17,875 nt of DNA, taken from NCBI GenBank assembly GCA_045545435.1, contig JAZQAV010000129.1, positions 1-17,875 on the forward strand. Direction: 5' to 3'. The translations under genes were made by a program, and so were the position numbers. The stretch comes from UMGS1502 sp045545435. GTDB taxonomy: Bacteria > Actinomycetota > Coriobacteriia > Coriobacteriales > Eggerthellaceae. The notes under the pieces were generated by a model. It was given only the letters and a program-made list of their open reading frames with translations. It searched no databases and was not told the origin of the DNA. Positions 1 through 7,379 of this stretch are shown piece after piece (the stretch's first letter is position 1; each line of letters starts with the position of its first letter).

Positions 1-2
1 CG

Positions 3-1406
3 TCGGTGATTCTGCTGTTGGCAGTTTACGTGCTTACCGCGCGCTTGCTTCAGGTGCTCGTGGTTAGGCGCATCAACGAAACCAACAACGTACTTAATAA
101 GATTACCCAGGGTGATTTGAGCCAACAGGTGAATATAAGTAACCCTCAGGAGTTCGCGTCGCTTTCGGACGGTATCAACCAAACCGTTTTCGCGTTGAAG
201 GGCTGGATATCCGAGGCCGAAACCCGTATGGATGCCGAGCTTGCAACGGCCAAGGCTATTCAATCGTCGGCGCTTCCGCGCACCTTCCCGCCGTTCCCCA
301 ACAACCTGCATTTCGATATTTACGCCTCCATGCATGCGGCGCGTGAGGTTGGCGGCGATTTCTACGACTTCTTCCTTATAGGGGATTCCAACGTTGACGA
401 GGGCAAGCTCGGTTTCTTGATTGCCGACGTCAGCGGCAAGGGCGTGCCCGCAGCATTGTTCATGATGAACGCGAAAGCGCTGATTCGCGGATACATGGAA
501 AGCGGCGTCAACTTGGATGAGGCAATAGAAAACGCCAACCACCAGCTATGCGATAACAACGACGAGGGCATGTTCGTCACGCTTTTCGCGGGTGTTTTGG
601 ATTACGGGGCAAACGAAATAGAGTTCGTGAACGCCGGTCACAACCCGCCTGTTATCTGGCAAGAGGGGTCTTGGCGCTGGCTCAAGGACAAGTCGGGCCT
701 TCCGCTTGGTTTGTTCGACGGCATGCCCTATCACTCTCATAAAGTGATTTGCACCGTCGGTGACCAGCTTGTTTTGTACACTGATGGGGTAACCGAGGCT
801 ATGGACGTTGATGGCAATCTGTATGGCGAGGAGCGCCTGGAGGCTATTGTCGATAAAAGCTACCCGCTCCATCCGCGCGCTCTCATCGAGGCAATTCGCT
901 CGGACGTTGCCGCATATGTGGGAGCGGCTGAGCAATCGGACGATATAACCTTGCTAGCTTTGGAGGTTGGTGTGCCACCCGAACTGACGGCGACGCTTAC
1001 GGTTCCTGCAAGAACCGAGGAGCTGCCACGCGTGAACAGCTTTATTCATACCGAACTCGACAGGCGCCTCTGTCCTATTCGCGCGCAAAACCAATTGGAC
1101 ATCGCCGTCGAAGAACTGTTCGTAAACGTAGCGCATTACGCGTATCCCGACGCAACCGAGGACAACCCGGGCTCGGTGCGCATCAGCTATACCTACAGCG
1201 CCGATCCGCCCTCGGTCACCATTGACATCGCGGATGACGGCATTCCGTACAATCCGCTTGCGAAGCCCGATGCCGTCACGCCCACCGACATCATGGATGT
1301 TCCCATAGGGGGCTTGGGCATTCTTATGGCGAAGCGCAGTGTCGATGAAATGCGCTACGAGCGTTTGGACGAAAGCAATATCGTAACGATTGTTAAAAAG
1401 TGGTAA
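3..1406 (+). CDS. HAMP-SpoIIE/PP2C phosphatase with C-terminal RsbW-like kinase domain (5' partial)
   Basis: The reading frame is open to the window edge, so the N-terminus is missing; the first GTG (base 6) lies inside a transmembrane helix and is probably not the start. Numbering from that codon, residues 1-20 are membrane, 20-66 a HAMP-like linker, and about 85-320 a SpoIIE/RsbU PP2C domain with GGDFYD (D118, D121), ADVSGKG (D141), NAGHNPP, YTDG (D260) and SDDIT metal-site motifs. Residues 335-466 form an RsbW-type HATPase with an N-box (E370, N374), a G1 box DDG (410-412) and a G2 box GGLG (435-438). Family knowledge: PP2C domains of this kind dephosphorylate STAS proteins and RsbW-like domains phosphorylate them. 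Here both are in one polypeptide, followed 39 bp later by a STAS gene that is the obvious substrate. The missing N-terminus is probably a periplasmic or extracellular sensor. The family is certain; the signal is unknown. Confidence 0.93.
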   Translation, partial: SVILLLAVYVLTARLLQVLVVRRINETNNVLNKITQGDLSQQVNISNPQEFASLSDGINQTVFALKGWISEAETRMDAELATAKAIQSSALPRTFPPFPNNLHFDIYASMHAAREVGGDFYDFFLIGDSNVDEGKLGFLIADVSGKGVPAALFMMNAKALIRGYMESGVNLDEAIENANHQLCDNNDEGMFVTLFAGVLDYGANEIEFVNAGHNPPVIWQEGSWRWLKDKSGLPLGLFDGMPYHSHKVICTVGDQLVLYTDGVTEAMDVDGNLYGEERLEAIVDKSYPLHPRALIEAIRSDVAAYVGAAEQSDDITLLALEVGVPPELTATLTVPARTEELPRVNSFIHTELDRRLCPIRAQNQLDIAVEELFVNVAHYAYPDATEDNPGSVRISYTYSADPPSVTIDIADDGIPYNPLAKPDAVTPTDIMDVPIGGLGILMAKRSVDEMRYERLDESNIVTIVKKW

Positions 1407-1445
1407 TTTTACCTGTAGTAGTTTTTCGAATTGAAAGGGCCTGCA

Positions 1446-1745
1446 ATGGAGATTGTCGTTAAGCAAGAGGGAAAGCCATTCGAGTTCGCGCTGGTTGGAA
1501 GGCTGGATACCAATACGTCGCCCCAGCTGGACGAATATGCTGCTAAATTGGCGAGCAAGGGAACGGTTGATTTGGTGGTTGATATGGAGCAGTGCCCCTT
1601 TGTTTCGTCGGCCGGCTTGCGCGTCATCGTGTCCATGCAAAAACGTGCGACGGTGGAAGGCTCGTTGGTATTCCGCAACGTTCAGCCGGAAGTAATGGAT
1701 GTCTTCACTATGACGGGCTTCGACAAGATTCTTACCATAGAGTAG
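1446..1745 (+). CDS. STAS-domain anti-anti-sigma factor-like protein
   Basis: This 99-residue protein spans a single STAS domain, the usual size of SpoIIAA/RsbV proteins. The ATG at 1446 is chosen because GAAAGGG (1433-1439) sits six bases upstream; a TTG at 1431 would put the Shine-Dalgarno inside the gene. The phosphoacceptor loop reads FVSSAGLRVI, aligning with the usual DSxGL motif, so S55 is the likely phosphosite; the common preceding Asp is Ser here. Family role: the unphosphorylated form binds an anti-sigma or other kinase partner and releases its target. It lies between the phosphatase/kinase fusion and two membrane-protein genes, probably in one operon. No sigma factor is encoded nearby, so the output partner is unknown. 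Confidence 0.92.
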   Translation: MEIVVKQEGKPFEFALVGRLDTNTSPQLDEYAAKLASKGTVDLVVDMEQCPFVSSAGLRVIVSMQKRATVEGSLVFRNVQPEVMDVFTMTGFDKILTIE

Positions 1746-1755
1746 GGGTTTGCTT

Positions 1756-3108
1756 GTGGCGAAAAGCAATCGCGAAATAAGCCTCGACAGTGTTGAGCGT
1801 GCTTTTGACGCAGCTGACGCTGCTGCGGGCGCCGATAGGGCGGCCATAACGCAGGCAGCCCAGCTTGATGCGGCGGAAGCGGTGGCCATGGCGGGCATCG
1901 CCATGGAATCCGATGCCGAGGCCGCTGAGGCCGCGCGCATGGCAATTCTTGCCGAGCGATCGGGAAACTCGAGCGCTGCAAAAACGGCTCGTGCAAACGA
2001 ACGCGCCGCCCGCAAAAAGGCAAAAGCGGATCATAAGGCAGCAACGCGCTCGGCGCGCAATGCCTACAACGCCGTGCGCTTTTCCGACCCCAGCAGCATT
2101 GGATTTTTGCGCGTTATACAAGTTATGTTGGCGTGCAATATCCTCTTCACGGTGTTTTTGCTCACCATCTACATCAAGGGCAGCTACGAGCTGGAGTTCA
2201 ACAATTCCCTTAACCTGCTGAACGTTCTTTTTGACGGCATCTCCTTCTGGCTTATTTGGAAGCGCAAGCGTTTCGCCCGCACATGGGTTGTGGGGGTTAG
2301 CATTTTCAACATCACGGTCGGTGTCTTATTCAACATCATTTCCGGCCAATTTGATCCTGCCTACCAGTTTATGCTCTCGTTCTTCGACGTGTTCCTGCTC
2401 GTCTACTTCCTTACGAGCGAGCGCGTGAAGGCCGCGCTCGTTGAGCCGTTCAATGTGCGAACGCTCAATGACGATCTGGATGAGGACGAAAGTTTCTTCA
2501 GGCCCAAAACATGGGAGTTTTGGCGCAACCTTATCGTGTATTTCGTGGTGTTCTCCATTGTGGGGCACTGGATGGAAGCGGGTGTGTGCCTGCTTATCAA
2601 GTACGGCATTGTTCCCGGCACCTATGATCCTACCAGCCAGATTTGGAGTGACTGGTTGTATCCCTTCCCGGTGTACGGCATAGGTTTTTGCGCCTGCGCT
2701 ATTTTGCTGTACCCTTTAAAGAACGCCTTGCAACGCAAATTCAAGAGAACGCTCCCTTCCCTTGTGGTGAGCTTTATTGCGAACGCTCTGGTATGCACGC
2801 TCATCGAACTCATCATGGGTTTGGCAAACAACGCCGATTTGCAGCTGTGGGACTACAGCAATATGTTCTGCAATTTCATGGGCCAGGTGTGCTTGCAAAA
2901 CGCGCTGTTCTTCGGCTTTGTCGCAACCATTATGACGTGGCTTGTGTACCCCGCGCTCGAGCGGCTGTTCAGGCGCCTGCCCAACGAGGCCATCACGGGT
3001 GTTTTCATCGTGGCCGTTGTCGGGTGTGCCGTTTTGTACGCGCTGTATTACATCACCTTGCCCGCCGATCAAATGGGGCTTGGCGCGTTAAGGGAGTTGT
3101 CCAGCTAA
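1756..3108 (+). CDS. CmpB-family (putative ABC-transporter type IV) membrane protein with Ala-rich N-terminal domain
   Basis: The protein has about 450 residues. The GTG at 1756 is preferred over a TTG at 1750 because AGGGGT (1743-1748) is then correctly spaced. Residues about 8-112 are rich in Ala and charged residues, a soluble, probably helical or coiled-coil segment. Around 115-230 there are about four hydrophobic helices. From about 255 the sequence resembles the putative ABC-transporter type IV family, with FSIVGHWMEAG, YPFPVYGIG and ELIMGL segments and about five or six membrane helices. The gene begins ten bases after the STAS stop, so it is likely in the same operon. The next gene is a shorter paralogue of the C-terminal half. 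No ATP-binding partner is in the window, and the family's transport function is unproven. Substrate unknown. Confidence 0.8.
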   Translation: MAKSNREISLDSVERAFDAADAAAGADRAAITQAAQLDAAEAVAMAGIAMESDAEAAEAARMAILAERSGNSSAAKTARANERAARKKAKADHKAATRSARNAYNAVRFSDPSSIGFLRVIQVMLACNILFTVFLLTIYIKGSYELEFNNSLNLLNVLFDGISFWLIWKRKRFARTWVVGVSIFNITVGVLFNIISGQFDPAYQFMLSFFDVFLLVYFLTSERVKAALVEPFNVRTLNDDLDEDESFFRPKTWEFWRNLIVYFVVFSIVGHWMEAGVCLLIKYGIVPGTYDPTSQIWSDWLYPFPVYGIGFCACAILLYPLKNALQRKFKRTLPSLVVSFIANALVCTLIELIMGLANNADLQLWDYSNMFCNFMGQVCLQNALFFGFVATIMTWLVYPALERLFRRLPNEAITGVFIVAVVGCAVLYALYYITLPADQMGLGALRELSS

Positions 3109-3109
3109 C

Positions 3110-3772
3110 ATGACGTCGTCTCCCAGCAAACGAACGCTTTTTAGACGCTGGGCCGATTCTGAGCTCGATCGCCAACGAGCGATTGAGGCGGGGTGGGCCC
3201 CGTGGAGCGTGCGCTTTTGGCGTGGGATGGCCATCGCGTTTTGCGCGTTTTCGATTATCGGCCACTGGATGGAAATCCCATACTGTTTGTTCATGGATTG
3301 GGCGTTCGGCATTGTTGACGACAACTCGCTGGTGTTCGCCGATCCCATGTATCCGTTTTTGGTTTACGGCATAGCTGCGGTTTTAGCGGCTTTGGTGCTG
3401 GTTCCTTTGCGCGACTACATGCGCATCCATCGTCCTTCTTTTGCGCGTGCCGTGATTGAGTTTTTCTTGCTGGCTGTTTTTGCGAGCATGATGGGCGAGC
3501 TCATCATGGGCTTGCTTTTGAATCAGCCCGACCCCTATACGGGCTTGTACCCGTTGTGGGACAACTCCTATTTGCCGGGCAACATTTTCAAGCAAGCATG
3601 GATCGTGAACGACATTTTGCTTGGCGCCCTGGTAACGCTTTACGTGTGGGTGCTGTATCCCCTGTTGGTAAAGCTGGTAAACTTATTTCCCGAGAAATAC
3701 GGCTGGCCGCTTACCATCGTGGTAGTGGTGTCGTTCGTAGTGTTATGCGTGGTTAAATTCAGCGGCCAATAA
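3110..3772 (+). CDS. CmpB-family membrane protein, short paralogue
   Basis: This 220-residue protein starts one base after the previous stop, with AGGGAG (3091-3096) as a rather distant ribosome site inside the upstream gene, so translational coupling is likely. After about 35 polar residues it has a hydrophobic core that aligns with the C-terminal half of its neighbour. FSIIGHWMEIP matches FSIVGHWMEAG, YPFLVYGIA matches YPFPVYGIG, and GELIMGL matches IELIMGL. It lacks the neighbour's Ala-rich region and first helix block. The pair looks like a tandem duplication that may form a heteromeric membrane complex. Position after the partner-switch genes suggests the signalling output acts with or through these membrane proteins, which is inference. 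Function unknown beyond the family assignment. Confidence 0.8.
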   Translation: MTSSPSKRTLFRRWADSELDRQRAIEAGWAPWSVRFWRGMAIAFCAFSIIGHWMEIPYCLFMDWAFGIVDDNSLVFADPMYPFLVYGIAAVLAALVLVPLRDYMRIHRPSFARAVIEFFLLAVFASMMGELIMGLLLNQPDPYTGLYPLWDNSYLPGNIFKQAWIVNDILLGALVTLYVWVLYPLLVKLVNLFPEKYGWPLTIVVVVSFVVLCVVKFSGQ

Positions 3773-3841
3773 CGCTAAACTAAGCTTTAACGCTTTGTAT
3801 CGCATGTGGTTAGGCGAGGTGCTCAATGGTGTTTACTGTTG

Positions 3842-3857
3842 GCGATGCATCGCTTTT
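3842..3857 (+). terminator. Possible weak terminator after the signalling operon
   Basis: A perfect 12-bp palindrome GCGATGCATCGC is followed directly by TTTT, 70 bases after the last gene of the upstream operon. As a hairpin it would have only a 4-bp stem with a TGCA loop, so it is weak. It could instead be a protein site. Confidence 0.25.
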
Positions 3858-3907
3858 AAGTGCAGCGTTTTGAAGCGCAGTACGAGCGGCTTTTTCTGCA
3901 CAAAATG

Positions 3908-3941
3908 CCCCTTTGCTACAGGGGGGCGCGCAGCAAAGGGG
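3908..3941 (-). terminator. Hairpin terminator between convergent operons
   Basis: A perfect 10-bp stem, CCCCTTTGCT (3908-3917) and AGCAAAGGGG (3932-3941), encloses a G-rich 14-base loop. Read on the - strand the stem is followed by GCATTTTGTG, a modest U-rich tail, so it best serves the - strand hydrolase gene ending at 3982. It may also stop transcripts arriving from the + strand operon. The surrounding 209-bp gap (3773-3981) shows no gene. Confidence 0.55.
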
Positions 3942-3981
3942 TGCGATTAAGGTTCAAGGATGCGATAAGTGCCGCGGGAGG

Positions 3982-4746
3982 TTACAGCTTCACTACCTCT
4001 CCGTCTTCGGGGATAAGCACGCGCTGCGCAAAGGGCGTTTCTGCAAGAGCAGCTTTCAATTGGGCGCGAGTAAGGTGCGCGTGACTGACGGTGTCCATAT
4101 GGCTTGCGATGATGAGAGCATGGGGAGCAAGTTCACATGTTTTCATGACGTCATCGGCATTCATTATCAGGCGGCCAAACTTACCGTGGGCGTCACAGGC
4201 ATTAACCACGATCACGTCTGGTTTGTATTGGTGAACAACGGACTCAAATTGCTCGCAGTAGATGGTGTCGCCGGCAAGATAGACGGTTTTTTCGCCGTCG
4301 CACGTGAAGATGTATCCCGAGGCAGGGCCTGCTTTTTCGAGCATTGCCGGCGTGTCGCCGTGCAACGCGTCCACGCGGCGTACGGTAACGCCTCCTATCG
4401 TTAGCTCATCGTTATGAAAGGTGCTCGCATTAACGTAGCCCCTGGTGCGTGCGATGTCGGCCTCGGCGTCGCTTTGGAACACGAACGGTGCGGTTTTGGG
4501 AAGATAGTCGTCGGTGAAATGGTCGGCGTGCAGGTGCGAAACCAGGAAGCAGTCAACGTCTTTCACAATTTCTTCTGCAGGAAAGGGAAGGGGGCAAACC
4601 GGTTTTTCGACGAACGCACGAGTGGCAAGGGCTTGCGCCTTTTCTTCCTCGGAACATTCGTCTTGCAGCCAGGGGTCTACCAGAAACGCTACATGGGGAA
4701 AGATAAGCTTAACCGTTGCATTTCGGATCTCCTGAAAAGCAATCAT
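3982..4746 (-). CDS. MBL-fold metal-dependent hydrolase (UlaG/UPF0173-like)
   Basis: The 254-residue protein has the metallo-beta-lactamase signature SHLHADHF (H71, H73, D75, H76), with LAGDT (D160) and ASHMD (H216) supplying further likely metal ligands. Its short, compact form, with the first beta strands running straight into the HxHxDH motif, resembles the UlaG-like lactonase and UPF0173 hydrolases rather than true beta-lactamases. The start is supported by AAAGGAGG upstream with good spacing. It lies 11 bp downstream of the SnoaL-like gene on the same strand, so the two are probably cotranscribed and controlled by the divergent TetR-type regulator. Substrate is not evident. A lactone or phosphodiester of a small metabolite is plausible. 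Confidence 0.88.
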   Translation of the reverse strand: MIAFQEIRNATVKLIFPHVAFLVDPWLQDECSEEEKAQALATRAFVEKPVCPLPFPAEEIVKDVDCFLVSHLHADHFTDDYLPKTAPFVFQSDAEADIARTRGYVNASTFHNDELTIGGVTVRRVDALHGDTPAMLEKAGPASGYIFTCDGEKTVYLAGDTIYCEQFESVVHQYKPDVIVVNACDAHGKFGRLIMNADDVMKTCELAPHALIIASHMDTVSHAHLTRAQLKAALAETPFAQRVLIPEDGEVVKL

Positions 4747-4757
4747 GGTCGCCTCCT

Positions 4758-5228
4758 TTATTTCTCGCCACGGGCGTGGGCGTTTATCTTTTCATCAAGT
4801 GCAACAATTTCGGGTACGCCAAGCTGCTTGAATACGAAGAACATATTGTATTTAGCCCACTTTTTGCAGATCTTGCCCTCTTCGTTGAATTGCAACCAGG
4901 TCATCACGTCGTGGCGTGAGTGCTTTTTTGTTGCCGTAAGGCCCAAGAACGTGTTCTCGTCTTCGGGAAGCCAACCGTCGAACACGAAATGCACGGCAAC
5001 CAAATCGCCTTCGCCGATTACCTTGATAATTTCGAAGCGGAACCCCGGTTGAGGGTCCATGTGGGAGCTCTCGAGCTCAATGAAACGATCCACGCCCGAC
5101 AGCCTTTCGTCGATCATGGGGAAAAACTCAAAATCATCGCTCACATACGAGCGAGCTTCTTCATAGCGCGCGCTTCCCAGCAGCTCGTACCACTCTCGTG
5201 CAAGGCGCTTGTTTCTTTCGACATCCAT
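4758..5228 (-). CDS. SnoaL/NTF2-like small protein
   Basis: The 156-residue protein has the pattern of the NTF2/SnoaL fold. An N-terminal helix (NKRLAREWYELLGSARYEEA) leads into SYVSDDFEFFPM, a helix with FIELE, and a curved sheet with FEIIKVIGEGDLVAVHFVFDG. A final strand region includes the segment WLQFNEEGKICKKWAKYN. Members include polyketide cyclases, dehydratases, limonene-epoxide-hydrolase-like enzymes and non-enzymatic ligand binders, so chemistry cannot be assigned. AAGGAAG upstream supports the ATG. It is first in a two-gene unit with the MBL hydrolase, divergent from a TetR-type gene, an arrangement typical of small inducible detoxification or catabolic units. That role is inference. 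Confidence 0.82.
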   Translation of the reverse strand: MDVERNKRLAREWYELLGSARYEEARSYVSDDFEFFPMIDERLSGVDRFIELESSHMDPQPGFRFEIIKVIGEGDLVAVHFVFDGWLPEDENTFLGLTATKKHSRHDVMTWLQFNEEGKICKKWAKYNMFFVFKQLGVPEIVALDEKINAHARGEK

Positions 5229-5278
5229 GGGTGACTTCCTTTCCTTCGCTTTGGGGTGAGGTGCAGATTGGGTTTAAA

Positions 5279-5300
5279 TTCCTGACATCCTGTCAAGGAA
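5279..5300. promoter_or_regulatory. Operator-like palindrome in the divergent intergenic region
   Basis: TTCCTGACA and TGTCAAGGAA form an inverted repeat about three bases, broken by one extra base. It overlaps the -35 element of the rightward promoter, and a - strand TTGACA lies within its right arm. Location and symmetry fit a binding site for the adjacent TetR-type regulator controlling both directions; this is inference from position and symmetry. Confidence 0.55.
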
Positions 5301-5310
5301 ATAGTACACT
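5282..5310 (+). promoter_or_regulatory. Sigma-70-type promoter for the TetR-type regulator
   Basis: CTGACA (5282-5287, five of six to TTGACA) and TACACT (5305-5310, four of six to TATAAT) are separated by exactly 17 bases. Transcription would begin near 5317, giving an approximately 90-base leader before the ATG at 5406. The -35 element lies within the operator-like palindrome, so autorepression is likely. Confidence 0.5.
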
Positions 5311-5405
5311 GCGTATCGCGAATAGTTCTGAACGCTTTGTCCGAAATGAAGACGATTCTTGCCAGGTTTTAAGAATCTGTAACGAACTTTTTTGGAAGGT
5401 TGGCT

Positions 5406-6011
5406 ATGGCTCAGCGAAAAACCGACAGACGAACGATCATGACCAAGAACATGGTTAAGGATGCGCTGCTTGAGCTGCTGCGTTCTGTGGGCTATGACAA
5501 GATTACGGTAAGTGCGCTCGCTCGCGAAGCGCAAATAACGCGTACGACGTTCTACCTGCATTACCCCAATATAGACGCCGTGCTCGACGAAGCGCTCGAC
5601 GACGCATTGCGCCTTACCGAGCTGGACGATAACAGCGGACAGCGCGCTTCCGGCGATGCGCGGGCTGAGAGCGCTATGCAAGATATAGATGCGCTACTGC
5701 CGGCGTGCCAGCGCGTTGCCAGTAGTCCGAAATACCGGGTTTTGTTCATGAACGAAACGACGTCCCAAATAATACTTGAGAAACTGTATTGGCGCGAACG
5801 GAGTACGCGTATCCCGAAAATAATGATCGCGCGTCACGTGAGTGAGTGGGAGGCCGATATAATATTTCGCTATATGCTCTATGGCAATTTTGCGGTCAAC
5901 AAGGCGCTGAAATGGGAGAGAAACGACGATTGGTACCGCGCTCAAAAGGTGATACAAAATCTTACCGCCCCTAAGACACCGCGCAATGCTTCTGCTGCGA
6001 GCAAATCGTAA
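5406..6011 (+). CDS. TetR-family transcriptional regulator
   Basis: The protein has 201 residues, normal for TetR regulators. The ATG at 5406 is chosen over a TTG at 5400 because GGAAGG (5394-5399) is six bases upstream. Residues about 10-55 form the TetR DNA-binding domain, with the helix-turn-helix at 33-52 (ITVSALAREAQITRTTFYLH) followed by the conserved YPN. The rest is helical and specific to ligand binding, with no recognisable ligand. The pattern with a ...FRYMLYGNFAVNKALKW... helix near the C-terminus resembles the TetR C-terminal domains found in many Gram-positive regulators. It is divergent from the SnoaL/MBL pair and the intergenic palindrome is its likely operator. Ligand unknown. 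Confidence 0.92.
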   Translation: MAQRKTDRRTIMTKNMVKDALLELLRSVGYDKITVSALAREAQITRTTFYLHYPNIDAVLDEALDDALRLTELDDNSGQRASGDARAESAMQDIDALLPACQRVASSPKYRVLFMNETTSQIILEKLYWRERSTRIPKIMIARHVSEWEADIIFRYMLYGNFAVNKALKWERNDDWYRAQKVIQNLTAPKTPRNASAASKS

Positions 6012-6077
6012 ACGACGCCAAGGTCTTGGCGTATGTCGGTGTGCCTCCTTGCTATGGCGCTTGTTGGTATGAAGTGC

Positions 6078-6083
6078 TAGTAT
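6078..6083 (+). promoter_or_regulatory. Possible extended -10 promoter upstream of the cysteine-synthase gene
   Basis: TGC-TAGTAT fits an extended -10 element (TGnTAnnAT), but no convincing -35 is seen 16-18 bases upstream. A start near 6090 would give an approximately 140-base leader. Tentative. Confidence 0.25.
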
Positions 6084-6101
6084 GTATCGGCGCAATTTGC
6101 G

Positions 6102-6132
6102 ATGACGTGCTGCGCTTTTCGCCGTACGTCAT
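6102..6132 (+). other. Leader hairpin upstream of the cysteine-synthase gene
   Basis: ATGACGT (6102-6108) pairs perfectly with ACGTCAT (6126-6132), with a possible inner GCG/CGC stem and a pyrimidine-rich loop. It lies about 100 bases before the ATG. No known riboswitch or T-box motif was recognised, so its role is open. Confidence 0.3.
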
Positions 6133-6230
6133 GGCGCTTCTTTGGTGGCTACATTACCGGCGACGCGTTGCTCTCGACAATTCAGTTTGCACGACGTCGC
6201 GCGGTAGGAGATTTCTGGACAGGTTTTGCG

Positions 6231-7163
6231 ATGATATACAACAACGTGCTTGAAGCGTTGGGGCATACGCCCCTTATCCGCTTGAATAAAATGGTCGAGC
6301 CCGAAAGCGCCGAGATTTTGGTCAAATACGAAGGCGTGAACATTGGCGGCTCCATTAAAACGCGTACGGCGGCCATGATGATCAGCGAGGCCGAAAAGCG
6401 CAGCGATATTAAACCGGGTAGCATCATCGTTGAGCCCACCAGCGGAAACCAGGGCATAGGCCTTGCGCTTGTGTGCGCCGTTAAAGGCTATGAAGCGGTT
6501 ATCATCATGCCTGATTCGGTGTCGGAGGAGCGTCGTAAGCTGGTGCGTCATTATGGTGCCAAGGTTATCGTGGTACATGATGATGGCGACATCGGTAAAG
6601 CCATTGACGAATGCATTCGAATTGCCGTCAACATGGCCAAAGAAGACCCCAACGTGTACGTTCCGCAGCAGTTCGAGAACATCGACAACCTGCGCGCACA
6701 TCGAAATCATACCGCGCTTGAAATTGCTGAGGATGCGGGCTGCCACATCCATGGGTTTGTGAGCGGCATCGGCACGGGTGGCACCATCAGCGGCATTGGG
6801 CAAACGCTCAAGCGTCTGTACCCCGATATTGAGATTTGGGCTGTTGAGCCCGAAAATGCCGCCATTCTGTCGGGCGGCGGTATTGGCACGCATTTGCAGA
6901 TGGGCATTGGCGACGGCCTTATTCCGGCTATTTTGGACCAGAGCATCTACGCAAGCGTTTGCACGGTAAGCGACGAAGAGGCGCTGGAAACCGCACGTGA
7001 GCTCGCGCGCAAAGAGGGGCTGATGTGCGGCGTGTCCAGCGGTACCAACGTTGCGGCTGCCAGACGCTTGGCGCGCAAGCTGGGGCCCGGTAAAACCGTT
7101 GTTACCGTGTTGCCCGATACCGGCGAGCGCTACTTCTCAACACCGCTGTTCGAAGGCGAATAA
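6231..7163 (+). CDS. cysK: Cysteine synthase-family PLP enzyme (O-acetylserine sulfhydrylase-like)
   Basis: The ATG at 6231 gives 310 residues, the usual length of CysK, and GGACAGG lies about eight bases upstream; longer in-frame starts would add unrelated sequence. The fold-type II landmarks are present: NVLEALGHTPLIRLN, the Schiff-base lysine K43 in GGSIKTR, the substrate loop EPTSGNQGIG (68-77), the phosphate loop GIGTGGTISG, and GVSSGTN near the C-terminus. Expected reaction: O-acetylserine (or a related serine ester) plus sulfide or another nucleophile to a cysteine-type product. Two motif changes stand out: Thr replaces Asp after the PLP lysine (usually SVKDR), and Gln replaces Thr in the TSGNTG loop. 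Substrate or nucleophile may therefore differ from classical CysK. It is a single-gene unit closed by a strong terminator. Confidence 0.85.
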   Translation: MIYNNVLEALGHTPLIRLNKMVEPESAEILVKYEGVNIGGSIKTRTAAMMISEAEKRSDIKPGSIIVEPTSGNQGIGLALVCAVKGYEAVIIMPDSVSEERRKLVRHYGAKVIVVHDDGDIGKAIDECIRIAVNMAKEDPNVYVPQQFENIDNLRAHRNHTALEIAEDAGCHIHGFVSGIGTGGTISGIGQTLKRLYPDIEIWAVEPENAAILSGGGIGTHLQMGIGDGLIPAILDQSIYASVCTVSDEEALETARELARKEGLMCGVSSGTNVAAARRLARKLGPGKTVVTVLPDTGERYFSTPLFEGE

Positions 7164-7178
7164 CATCCCTGCAAAACC

Positions 7179-7206
7179 GGCGCCCGCCGAAAACGGGCGC
7201 CTTTTT
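7179..7206 (+). terminator. Rho-independent terminator
   Basis: GGCGCCCG (7179-7186) pairs perfectly with CGGGCGCC (7194-7201) across a 7-base loop and is followed by TTTTT, 15 bases after the cysteine-synthase stop. It separates that gene from the downstream adenylase cluster. Confidence 0.92.
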
Positions 7207-7266
7207 AGTGTCGTGATGGTTCCTTGAGTTCGTCGTGCCAAAGCGCGCCCACCTGCCCATTCCCCC

Positions 7267-7285
7267 TATAATGATAACGATTGAT
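7267..7285 (+). promoter_or_regulatory. -10 element with overlapping Fur-like sequence, upstream of the adenylase cluster
   Basis: A perfect TATAAT (7267-7272) is the best -10 element in the gap before the adenylase cluster, but no clear -35 lies 17 bases upstream. The 19 bases TATAATGATAACGATTGAT match the classical Fur box at 13 of 19 positions, mostly in the left half. Transcription from here would give a leader of about 100 bases containing a GCGTGC/GCACGC hairpin (7299-7319). Confidence 0.4.
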
Positions 7286-7379
7286 GGTGCCGGCGTAAGC
7301 GTGCGCTCTAAAGGCACGCGCAACGGTGCTGGTCCGTGCTGGGGGCCACAAACATTTTGCCCGCTGGGGAGTTTAAATC

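Noticed and set aside
954..2015. 353-residue open frame on the - strand
   Set aside because: It is antisense to the phosphatase/kinase, STAS and CmpB genes, all of which have clear domains and ribosome sites; composition is that of a shadow frame.
6016..6031. Terminator after the TetR gene
   Set aside because: CGCCAAGGTCTTGGCG is a good palindrome, but its loop is very small and no T-run follows on the + strand.
6012..6230. T-box or other known riboswitch before the cysteine-synthase gene
   Set aside because: A hairpin is present, but no T-box sequence, specifier loop or antiterminator could be recognised.
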